From positions 37,715,526 through 37,779,525 of the forward strand of contig NC_092637.1 of the NCBI RefSeq assembly GCF_039555335.1: DNA of 64,000 nt, given 5' to 3'. Numbering within the stretch: position 1 is the first letter of the stretch; every line of letters starts with the position of its first letter. The translations under genes were made by a program, and so were the position numbers. Positions 30,367 to 64,000 of the stretch are shown here, piece after piece. Source of the DNA: Amphiura filiformis. Taxonomy: Eukaryota > Echinodermata > Ophiuroidea > Amphilepidida > Amphiuridae. The notes beneath the pieces were generated by a model. That model did no database searches. It had not been told where the DNA came from and saw only the letters and a program-made list of their open reading frames with translations.

Positions 30367-31706
30367 AAGCTATTAAACCAAGATAACACTCATTGAAAAC
30401 AGCTCAACTGATTAAATCATATCTTCTCTGGTTAAATACACACATCATATATTTCTGCTTTTACACGTACAATGGAGCAATGCGCTGGGATTATAGTTTC
30501 AGTTGGGTGAACGATTATAAAGCGAGCGCTAGATAACAATTCTCGCGATTCCAAATACAGCGCGCCACCTACGATCAAGTCTGGCTGATCTACTTCGCGC
30601 AGAGCATCATGGGTAAAAGTCGACATCCATGACGCGTCGACGATGAACCATCGACCAAGGAAACGGAAACGAGTGTTGCTATCGATTACTCAACCACTTT
30701 TGTTTATTTACGTTGATGATGATCAGCTGTTGATTCAACCCTCCGACGATTTTTTTTTTTTTCATTTCTGCCTCCTTTTTAAAGCTAATTTCGACAGTCA
30801 TGGTTTAGGCCTACCTCTGTGAATGTTCAGAGTGTTAGGCCTATTCCCACACAAAATAATGGGCATCAATTAAACCCTTATTTTTAAACTTTTCCGAACT
30901 TTCCGAGGCGCTTGGGAAAATACTTTAGGCTCTCGTTCACAAGAAAAGAAAACACTTTCAGGTCTTTAAGCTTTGTTGTAAGTAGGCCTATAATAGACTT
31001 GATTAAAAAAATATGATTGGGGATAGGCCTACTTAGACCCTCATGCATATATCCTTTTAAAAAACCAATTTTTAAACCTTGTTTGTTTTAAGTAAACGGT
31101 AGGCCTAATTCTCAATATTTAGAATAACGAAAATTCAATACATATTTTAACAGCATGGACAGCGTAAGGCACGTTTTTTTTTTAATATGTTATTTTTTCT
31201 GCCTCCTTTTTAAAGTTAATTTCAACAGTCATGGTTTAGGCCTACCTCTGTGAATGTTCAGAGTGTTAGGCCTATTCCCACACAAAATAATGGGCATCAA
31301 TTAAACCCTTATTTTTCAAACTTTTCCGAACCCGATCCGAGGCGCTTGGGAAAAAATACTTTAGGCTCTCGTTTACATAAAAAGAAAACACTGAAAAATA
31401 TTTTTGGGGATAGGCATACTTAGACCCTCATGCATATCCTTAAAAAACCAATTTTAAACCTTGTTTGTTTTAAGTAAAGTAGGCCTAATTCTCAATATTT
31501 AGAATAACGAAATATTCAATACATATTTTAACAGCATGAACAGCGTAAAGCATTTATTTTTTTAATACGATTAAAACGTTTTCGAATTTCAAATGTAGGC
31601 CTACTCTATTCCTATTCAACCATCTACGGTTAAAACTCGATGTCAAAAATGTTGATGTCTCTGATCGACCATCTAAGCCTATAAACCCGATGTCAAAATG
31701 TCAATT

Positions 31707-32340
31707 TTCGAGTTTGGGTAGGCCTATAATAGCAAATGCTTTTGATGCAAGACAATTTCAAATAGGAAATTTAATCTAAAACACAAATTCGTGCCTTTTT
31801 TTATATCTTGTTTGGATACTTTTCCCATAATTATTACCATGCGTGATATATGATTAAGATAAAAGCTTTTGGTTTTCATAAATGTTTTGAACGCTTGTCT
31901 TATTTTTATTTTTATTATTTTTTTCCTAGGCCTATAGATGTTTTACATTTATAACCTTTTTACAAACTTTAATAGATATGAATTAATTGTTTTCGTGTGA
32001 CATTTTGAAACGCTCTTTGTAGCATGATGTAGGCCTACTGTATGATCACGAAAGGTCGTAAATTTAGAAGCCATTTCCTTCTATATAGCCCTATAAACAA
32101 AACACTTTGGCCCCAATGTATAATGTCGGGAGAAAATATATACTTGCACTAAACAAAATTAATAAACCTGTTAATGTTTAAAATAAACTCTCGTGGTGCA
32201 ATTCTGTCAACAAAATTACATAGGCTTATACCGGGGCTGGGGGCTCAGCCCCCTCAATAAGCCTACCCTTCTGTATGAATAGGCACGTTTTCATTTTCAT
32301 TTAGGCCTATAATGGCCGCCAAACTACATTGTTAAGCATG
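31707..32340. other. Unassigned spacer
   Basis: AT-rich with several TAGGCCTA words. No feature recognised. Confidence 0.4.
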
Positions 32341-32344
32341 TTAA

Positions 32345-33051
32345 GGTTGGTCTGAACCCTGGAATTATGGAAACTTTCGGACCTCATAACTGCTAAATTA
32401 TTAGTCTAAAGAATATAAAAGTATACATTTTAGAATGGAAATGACTTGATAAATTCATCTGTGAGGTCCAATTTGGGCCAAAATGCTCATTTTGGAGAAA
32501 AAAAAAACAAAACAGGTTTTTGGCCCCAAATTTTTTCATACAACGTAACAAAAAACTTGTTTGGCCAAAAATGTTTTTTTAATTATTTTTGAAAACTAGG
32601 TAAAAATATCTAGGACCCGTATTTTTATTTTTTTGAATTTTGACCAACTTCACCCAAAATATTTGAAATTTGGGCGAAAATCAGGCTTTTTAATGATTTT
32701 TTTGACAATTTTGCATTTTTTGACCATTTTTGGTGCAAATTTCTCAAAGTTGGTCAAAATTCAAAAAAATTAAAATACGGGTCCTAGATATTTTTATCTA
32801 GTTTTTAAAAATAATAAAAAAATTTTTTGGCCAAACAAGTTTTTTGTTACGTTGCGCGAAAAAATTTGGGCCGAAAAACCTGTTTTTTTGGGATTTTCTC
32901 CAAAATGAGCATTTTGGCCCCAATTGGACCTCACAGATAAATTAATCAAGTCATTTCCATTCTAAAAATGTATACTTTTATATTCTTTAGACTAATAATT
33001 TAGCAGTTATGAGGTCCGAAAGTTTCCATAATTCCAGGGTTCAGACCAACC
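32345..33051. mobile_element. Large TTAA-flanked foldback (707 bp, ~310-bp arms)
   Basis: GGTTGGTCTGAACCCTGGAA at the left and TTCCAGGGTTCAGACCAACC at the right, with TTAA outside both ends (32341-32344, 33052-33055). The arms stay complementary through GGACCTCATAACTGCTAAAT, CAAAATGCTCATTTTGG and GGACCCGTATTTT. The short loop centres near 32690. Non-coding. Confidence 0.85.
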
Positions 33052-33055
33052 TTAA

Positions 33056-34250
33056 GTTATCTTGTTTTTGTCAAAAACATCAACTGCAAATTGTCCCTTA
33101 TTGTACAGTATATCCTTCACCGTAAATCGGTGTGTGTGTGGGGGGGGGCTGTCCCGGTTCGCCCCTTCAGTCTCAAATGAAGCAGGCCTAACCTAAACAA
33201 TGCGTCCATCACCAGATTTGACCTCTTTACTTTAGGTTGAGTCCTTGATCCATGGGCCTGATCCATTATTTAATATGCAAGAAATGTCGACCCTCCGAAT
33301 TTAAACCTTTCCAATTTGGCCAAAGTCCACAATGCCGTAAAGGTTGGGCTACACTACAGTTCAGTTCTTTTCACAGTGTTGACTTATAATTTCACGAGAA
33401 AGAAAAAGAAAATGGGAAAGATTTTAATCTTTCTCATTTTCTTTTCTTTAAAAAAAACATGTATATGCCTAGGCCTAGGTGTTTAAAATTGTCCAATTGA
33501 ATATTTATTTGAATTTTTTTTTGATTTTTCAATGTTGTGCCGACCGATAATATGTCTAAAAGAAACTCATTCCAACCAACGTTAATGTTTGATAGTAGCC
33601 TAATAGGCCTATAATTAAAAATACAAATTTAGGCTAAAATAAAATAAGGACAAATCAAACAATTACAATAATAACAAAAACGGCAAACCAATGTGATGCA
33701 TATAATAAGTAATGAGACATTAAGAATCTTTTTAAAATTTACTTGAATTTCTTTGCTGTAGGCCTATCCCGCGCGGCGGGCCGCTATGCGCCTTCGTGCA
33801 AAAAAACCCCATTTTTAGAAAATGTAGGCCGATTACAAAAACGCAACACCTATAGTATGGATGTTCTTAAGTATGCTGGTGTTATATTATTATCGTATTG
33901 AACAAACAATAAATTCAGAAAGAATTAAAACAATTTATTCTAATAACCAAAATAAAACCTATGCGTTTTCCATTAAAAAGGACAGGCCTAGGCCTACTTC
34001 GCATTGACTAGGCTCGCGCGTATCGGGCTGAAAAGCATCGTAAAGTTTAAAAACAAAAAAGGGCGGTTTTAGAAAATGTATAACAAAAAGGAAACACCTA
34101 GTATCAACATCAAGTTAGCGGGTTTTAGAAAAGGACATCTGTGAATATCAAACTGCAATATTTCACTTCAACACAGAATTTCTTTTCAAAAAGTACTATA
34201 AACATTGTGTTTTTAGAGTAATAATCACAAACATGGTCAGCTATGGTTGA
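33056..34250. other. Unassigned spacer
   Basis: Short inverted AAAGAAAAAGAAAATGGGAA near 33400-33450. Otherwise nothing recognised. Confidence 0.4.
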
Positions 34251-34337
34251 TGAAAAAGGATGTCGACCCCAGACACGGGAAATGCCAATTGTCACTGCCG
34301 TCGTTGGTGGCGCGCTGTATTTGGAATCGCGTCAATT

Positions 34338-35604
34338 GTGTGTGGTCTTTGTTTACGAAATGAGACAATACGTGCTTATTGTTAACCAGCGTTCTTGAAA
34401 ATGAGAAACATGGTGGTTTGCAGACTTAACACGGTTTGGAAATAATTTCTTCATATTTTTGGTGTTATCTGTCGTTTACATATCCTTCCTAAAACACCAA
34501 AGTACGCATATTTCAAACATCTAAATTAGCTAAAATTTAGGACATGTTACAAAACTATATTGTCTAGAATTTTAGAAGAGTACTTTTAATATTGGCCGGT
34601 TATTTTTCACACAGCGACGTTAACTAGGCAATGTACTATTACCTATAACATTAACTAAAACACCAAAGTGCGAATATTTCCAAACATCTAAATTAGCTAA
34701 AAATTTAGGACATGTTACAATCTATATTTTCTAGAACTTTAGAAGAGTACTTTTAATATTGGCCGGTTATTTTTCACACAGCGACGTTAACTAGGCATAT
34801 CCCCATACTTTTAACGTAGGCTATTTGTAGAGGTCACGCGTCAATGGGAAAGAGCACTGTGTATTATGTATAGGAAAACGGACAGTAACTGCAGTATGTA
34901 AGGCCAATATCTCAACTATCCGTCTCATTACCCTTTACATCAAAACTTTGTGTGATACGCTCTTTGAAAACAGCTGACGTCCTAAAGACAGACGCGATCC
35001 AAACAACACCACGAAAGCAGTACATACTGCAGTTACTGTCCGTTTTCCTATACACAATACACAGTGCTCTTTCCCATTGACGCGTGACCCCTACAAATAG
35101 GCTTGAAATAGCCCTACGTTAACAGTATGGGGATATGACTAGTTAACGTCGCTGTGTGAAAAATAACCGGCCAATATAAAAAGTACTCTTCTAAAGTTCT
35201 AGAAAATATAGTTTTTTAACATGTTCTAAATTTTTAGCTAATTTAGATGTTTGGAAATATTCGTACTTTGGTGTTTTAGTTAATATTATAGGTAATAGTA
35301 CATTGCCTAGTTAACGTCGCTGTGTGAAAAATAACCGGCCAATATTAAAAGTACTCTTCTAAAATTCTAGACAATATAGTTTTGTAACATGTCCTAAATT
35401 TTTAGCTAATTTAGGTGTTTGGAGAGGGTCGTACTTTTGTGTTCTAGGAAGGACATGTAAACGACAGATAACACCAAAAATATGAAGAAATTATTTCCAA
35501 ACCGTGTTAAGTCAAAAATCATTATGTTGCTCATTTTCAAGAATGCTGGTTTACAAAAAGCACGCCATTGTCTGATTTCGTGAACAAAGCCACACATAAC
35601 ATTG
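34338..35604. mobile_element. Very long foldback element (~1.27 kb, ~580-bp arms)
   Basis: Left end TGTGTGGTCTTTGTTTACGA pairs with the complement of CGTGAACAAAGCCACACA at the right. Inner arm ends GGACAGTAACTGCAGTATGT (34891) and its complement (35023) bracket a loop of roughly 110 bp. Each arm holds two diverged copies of a ~160-bp block (CACACAGCGACGTTAACTAG). It sits within inverted Penelope-like sequence: left flank 34290-34337 and right flank 35605-35840 are contiguous at 27120-27440. Confidence 0.8.
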
Positions 35605-35840
35605 TTTCCTTTCGTTTCCTTTATAATCGGTTACCCAACTGAAGCTATGAATACCAGCTTTATTGCGATATCGCACATGAAAACAGTCACTTGTGCACAA
35701 CCAGAGAAGATCCGATTTAATCAGTTGAGCTGTTTCAATGAGTGTTATCTTGGTTTAATAGCTTTTAATGGGGTTAAGTCCTGCAAAGGTCGAGATGAAT
35801 TCTACTGTAGACATGACTGCATCATGATACAAGATCCCTT
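35605..35840 (-). repeat. Inverted fragment of the Penelope-like unit
   Basis: Complement of about 27115-27340: GATTTAATCAGTTGAGCTGT, TTAATAGCTTTTAATGGGGT and CTACTGTAGACATGACTGCA. It joins directly to the GIY-YIG fragment, giving a head-to-head arrangement. Confidence 0.75.
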
Positions 35841-36286
35841 GCATGAACTGCGATTTGTCCCACATAGGTGAAACGGGTAGAAAGTTTGGCACGCGACGTG
35901 AAGAGCACAGAAGTGAGGCAGAGAAAGTGAGCAAAACGGTAACCACCAGAGCAGGCTATAGAAAAGAATCGCTAACAACTACTGGTACGCACAAGTCGGT
36001 CATTACTGACCATGTCGTCGACAAGAACCACGTCATCGGCACGGAGCAAAATAGATACTCTCGCTGGATAAAGGAAGCTATAGATATAAGAAAGAGGAGG
36101 GGCACCACCATTAACAGAGGCGATGGACAGTACCAATTGATGAGTTTCTGGAACAGGGATCTAAAAAATCCCTTGGAGGAAAACCAACTGGCAACTCCAA
36201 GATCAACGCTGGAACTACTTCTAGCGTCGGTTCCCAAAAGCAGTCACTACTCATCAAGTGTTAATAAAGACAGCAGGTGTTGTTGA
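35828..36286 (+). pseudogene. Penelope-like GIY-YIG endonuclease domain, 5'-truncated
   Basis: After a TGA the frame reads YKIPCMNCDLSHIGETGRKF, then GTRREEH, SVITDHVVDKNHVI, WIKEAIDIRKRRG and the element's C-terminus, ending in TGA. The order CxxC, IGETGR, EH, TDHV..NH and IKEAI..R is that of the C-terminal GIY-YIG nuclease of Penelope-like elements, which nicks target DNA for reverse transcription. The usual Tyr of YIG is His here. No RT precedes it in frame, since the sequence upstream is an inverted fragment. The 147-codon ORF from 35843 is the open part. Confidence 0.8.
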
Positions 36287-36350
36287 AACGTACACAAGTA
36301 AGTGAACTTTCTGGATCAGATACTAAAAACTTTATCTATTGAATGCCTCA
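36287..36350 (+). repeat. Penelope-like 3' terminal sequence
   Basis: Direct continuation after the GIY-YIG stop, the complement of 25785-25900. Confidence 0.6.
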
Positions 36351-36789
36351 AGTCTTTATTTGTCAATCGCTAACCACAAAACCTATTTCCCCGTGTGATA
36401 GTTTTCCCTATTTCACCGAACAACCTCATCTTTGATAATCAAAGTTTGGTGTATTAAAACAAATACTGCGTGATTTATAGCGGGGAAATAAGGCAACTAT
36501 TTTTACCTTTGTAATGAATACGAGCCTATCATTACAGAAAACTACATTAATGGAAATTGTCGATAAATCTTTTTAAGGCTCGTGAAATTCCAATTAAAAA
36601 CCGGCAATTAAGTTCCTGTTAAATTACAAAATGTAAAAACTCGTGAATGTTTATCAGTAAATACAATGTACATGTACAAAACTTGATTATTGTTACTGAA
36701 TTGGTTTCGCCATTTATCGTATTTATAGTCAAACCTTCTTTTGAATTGAGTCATACAACCCATAAATCCGAAGCCACTACAATATCTAA
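36351..36789. other. Unassigned spacer
   Basis: No feature recognised. Confidence 0.4.
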
Positions 36790-36791
36790 TA

Positions 36792-37473
36792 CACTCATAG
36801 AAATTGTTCGTTGGCATTACTCAGTAAGTTGATGTAAGTCGTTGCGTCAACTTTCCGAGTAATGCCAACGCGTACAATTTTGAGTAACGCTGACTCGATA
36901 TCATTATGTTGGTCGCACTCATTTGCACTTCCTTTATTGAGTTGTTACAACTCAGAAAATGAAACTAGCCTAGGTTAGTATAATTTTCTAGAGGTGTGCT
37001 ATAGTATACAAAATTTTGCACTGATTACAAAAATAAATATTTCAATACTGCTAATTATGCAGAAAATGATCCAATTACGTGAATTAAGTAACAAAGTACC
37101 AAATTGGAATAACTCAAAACAATAAGTACCAGTAACTTAATATGAACGAGTTACATCAACTTACATGTTGAGTTACAATAACTCAACAATTGGTTCTTTG
37201 AACCTTGTTTATTTTTCTAAGTTCCCTGAACTTGAATTCATAAGTTGGCATTACTTAAAAAGTTGACGCAACGACTTACATCAACTTTTTAAGTAATGCC
37301 AACAAAGTTGATTAGTTGACGGAACTTTTGAGCTTTTTCAGCATTTTTAAGTTCGGATAACTAAAATGAGTTTTGTTTTGGCAACTTTTACCATGTTTAC
37401 ACTATTTTTGAGTTGTCCAAACTTACTCCTTTTGAATTGCGCCACCAAGGCGAACAAATCATTTCTATGAGTG
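36792..37473. mobile_element. TA-flanked MITE (682 bp)
   Basis: CACTCATAGAAATTGTTCG opens and CGAACAAATCATTTCTATGAG, closing in GTG, ends it, with TA outside both ends. Subterminal blocks AAGTTGATGTAAGTCGTTGC and their complement occur near each end. Non-coding. Confidence 0.8.
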
Positions 37474-37475
37474 TA

Positions 37476-38117
37476 CATTTTTGTAAATTAAGAACAATAA
37501 AACCACTATGTACTATATATGATACAATGATATATTTAAAAATACAGTTCTGGAAACAATGGGTCATGAAACGGTCAACAAAACGTTAAGTGTAAGCATG
37601 GTAAGTGCTCTATGGCTACCGAATGTCTGTACCTCTTACAGTACGGAAGTCCTAACATCCACCTGATGCCAATACCAAATGAATTCCACCAAATAATTCC
37701 ACAACTATTGAGCGCTTACGCATGTCTGAAGGACATCATTTGGGTCACTCCAGGACATTCTACTTTATATTTAGACCATTTACAATAAACTGTATTTACG
37801 TGTCAAGATACAGTGGACTGATGATACTAGGCATGTTGGACTCGTTTCAATGCACTGTGAATGCAGATTTTAAATTTGGTTGCAAATATCGAAATTCTAG
37901 ATTTTGTGATTTCTGTGTGTCTACCTACTGATTGGTATGCCTACTCAAGGATTTTATGGTGGAAATATGAATCCATGTGTTGGTGTTTCACTTGTCTCAT
38001 AGCTTCTCATCGCAGTATAGTCAACGAATATGGCACTTTCATTTTAGAGAATAACCATGATAATGTGGATCGATGATCTTGCAAACAAGATTTGAAATTT
38101 CGTTACATGCTGTAGCA
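37476..38117. other. Unassigned upstream region of the integrin gene
   Basis: Short ORFs only, none recognised. Confidence 0.35.
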
Positions 38118-38325
38118 TAGAAGAAGTTCTTTCGGCGCAGTACCTTGTTGTTATTATTACGATTGAAACCGTCGCAACAAGAAATACTCACATCAAACAA
38201 CAATGTTTACTAAGATTTGAAATTTTTGAAAAATAGAAGAAGTTCCATCGGCACAGTACCTTGTTGTTATTATTACGATTGAAACCGTCGCAACAAGAAA
38301 TACTCACATCAAACAACAAGCGTTT
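38118..38325 (+). repeat. Tandem duplication (~116 bp) upstream of the integrin gene
   Basis: CAGTACCTTGTTGTTATTAT through CACATCAAACAACAA occurs twice, at about 38139 and 38255, 150-350 bp before the start codon. Confidence 0.85.
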
Positions 38326-38384
38326 AATTCATAGTCCGTAGAAGTTACAAGCAGGCTAAAAATTGATCAAGCTTCGGAAAGTGG

Positions 38385-38391
38385 TATAAAA
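38385..38391 (+). promoter_or_regulatory. TATA-like box of the integrin gene
   Basis: TATAAAA lies 94 bp before the ATG, which would allow a leader of about 60 bases. Suggestive only. Confidence 0.35.
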
Positions 38392-38478
38392 CAACTTCAT
38401 ATCATTATCATCGGAGCGCGAAGTTTTTGAGCGGACTTGACTTTTAAATAATTATTTTGTTGGTCTACGGAGTGTAAA

Positions 38479-62844
<24,366 letters not shown>

Positions 62845-63009
62845 GTAAGTTTAAATGTGTCGTTTAAAATATTAGTATGCAACCACATTGCAATCACATT
62901 TCTCAAATTGAACTACTTTCTATACCGTCCGATGGACACTGAAAGTTTTATTTCAATAGTTGTGTTATTCATAGTTGAGCGAACGTTGTAAAATAATTTA
63001 CCCAAGATT

Positions 63010-63632
63010 TTAAGGGCTGGGGTATGAACGTGTGCACAGTATTTTTTGTGGGACATGAGAGCACATCAGACATCAAATTACATTATGAATACGAAGAATG
63101 TCCTTCTGACATGAAATAATTTTGATTGTTTGAAATTCGCGATATAATACAAATTTTATGGCAAATTGTTAGAAATTGATATTTTTGACCTTTAACAGTC
63201 CTCGATGTAAAATTTATCAATCTAATTATATTTACTTAAAGTGTATGTAGCTGGGAGGAAAAGCTGACGATCATTTGAAAATTTTGATCTTTCGTATTGA
63301 AGATCTTGATTCCCCCCCACCCCCCAAAAAAAACACCTAGAAAAGTGAGGCCTTTTGGGGAAAAATGTGTATCTTCAATACGAAATGTCAAAATTTTCTA
63401 ATGATTTTTCCTCCCAGCTACATACATTTTAAATACATATCATTAGATTTATAAATTTTACTTTGAGAGCTGTTTAATATGAAAAACAATTTTTAATAAT
63501 TTACCATAAAATTTGTATTATATCTCCAATTTCAAAAAATCAAAAATTATTTGAAGAACATTCCTCGTATTCAGAATACAATTCGATATGTCTGATGTGT
63601 TCTCATGTCCCTCAAAAATACCCTTAAGAGTG
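63010..63632. mobile_element. GAGAGCACATCAGA MITE, near-full copy, intron 12
   Basis: Starts TTTTAAGGGCTGGGGTATGA. The arms share GACATGAGAGCACATCAGA and AGCTGGGAGGAAAAGC in complement. A C-rich loop is at 63310-63330. The right tip is cut short after CCCTCAAAAATACCC. Confidence 0.8.
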
Positions 63633-63748
63633 TCTTATGTAGGTTATAATTCAAAATATTATAGCCATACCTTCCAAAAACTGACGCATCTCTTTTCATA
63701 TATACTTACCCTTGTCAAGGGAGGTTTAGTATATACGACATTTTGTTA

Positions 63749-63971
63749 TACCGTAAAACCCCGTCTACAAGCATATAGAGTGATCCTGATGAAAACTAAA
63801 TTAATCCAGGCGCCATTATGGAATTTGAGCAAAAAAATTACAGATCCTAGCATATAAAAACAAGTATTATTGTAAGACCAATCCATTGTCTCGGCATATT
63901 TACGCATGCATCGTATTAATTTAGCTTTAATCAGAAACACTATATATGCTTGTAGACGAGGTTTTACGGTA
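63749..63971. mobile_element. TA-flanked short MITE (~223 bp), intron 12
   Basis: CCGTAAAACCCCGTCTACAA and TTGTAGACGAGGTTTTACGG form the ends, with TA outside. Non-coding. Confidence 0.85.
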
Positions 63972-64000
63972 CATATTCATTGGCTACTCTAATCCAAGTT

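Larger units (their letters stand above)
28517..31706 (+). repeat. Tandem duplication unit 2 (~3.19 kb)
   Basis: Head-to-tail copy of 25327-28516 with scattered substitutions and small indels. The match stops after GTCAATTTTC near 31706. It carries the same minisatellite, hairpin, RT remnant and internal repeat. Confidence 0.9.

Noticed and set aside
35406..35597. Minus-strand ORF of 63 codons, mirrored near 34340-34500
   Set aside because: It lies in the arm of the large foldback; the inverted copy is not preserved as coding.

Overview
The window reads as nuclear DNA of a metazoan, most likely a marine invertebrate deuterostome (echinoderm or hemichordate). This is inferred from three things. 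Two vertebrate-like genes are split by ordinary GT-AG introns. The base composition is AT-rich. The palindromic word TAGGCCTA recurs constantly, as I recall from such genomes. No prokaryotic gene organisation, CRISPR array or true tRNA/rRNA gene was found.

Two host genes can be assembled by hand, with splice phases that agree at every junction. (1) A four-exon gene at 17431-23319 (+) encodes a complete 244-residue TLC-domain (TRAM/LAG1/CLN8) membrane protein, closest in layout to the TLCD4/TMEM56 group. (2) An integrin beta subunit gene runs from 38479 past the right edge (+). Twelve exons give 383 residues: signal peptide, PSI domain, start of the hybrid domain, and nearly the whole beta-I (VWA-like) domain with MIDAS, ADMIDAS and SyMBS residues intact. 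The remaining hybrid, EGF, transmembrane and tail exons lie outside. A weaker possibility is the 3' end of another gene at 0.9-2.7 kb, seen as duplicated terminal-exon-like segments.

Everything else is transposon-derived or anonymous. 0.7-8 kb holds MITEs, including a hAT-like insertion with an 8-bp target duplication, and a 175-bp tandem array. 8.0-11.2 kb is a TIR element filled with a palindromic tandem array and a minisatellite, itself split by a mariner-like insertion. 11.3-13.3 kb holds tandem repeats and foldbacks. 13.3-17.0 kb is a nest of foldback elements. The TLC gene introns carry four or five foldback elements.

25.3-31.7 kb is a tandem duplication of about 3.19 kb. Each unit carries a minisatellite, a 177-bp hairpin and a broken Penelope-like reverse transcriptase. 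32.3-33.1 and 34.3-35.6 kb are large foldbacks. 35.6-36.4 kb is a Penelope-like GIY-YIG endonuclease fragment, and 36.8-37.5 kb is a TA-flanked MITE. The integrin introns, about 95% of the gene span, hold at least 18 repeat elements, three tRNA-headed SINE-like elements in all being present in the window (plus a fourth weak one at 9.9 kb), a 63-bp minisatellite and ATTT tracts.

There is no operon-like cooperation between genes. The most useful leads are the cysteine-rich specificity loop of the integrin, inverted MITEs bracketing integrin exons 6-9, and the layered satellite/transposon structures. All identities were judged by eye; no alignments or database searches were run.
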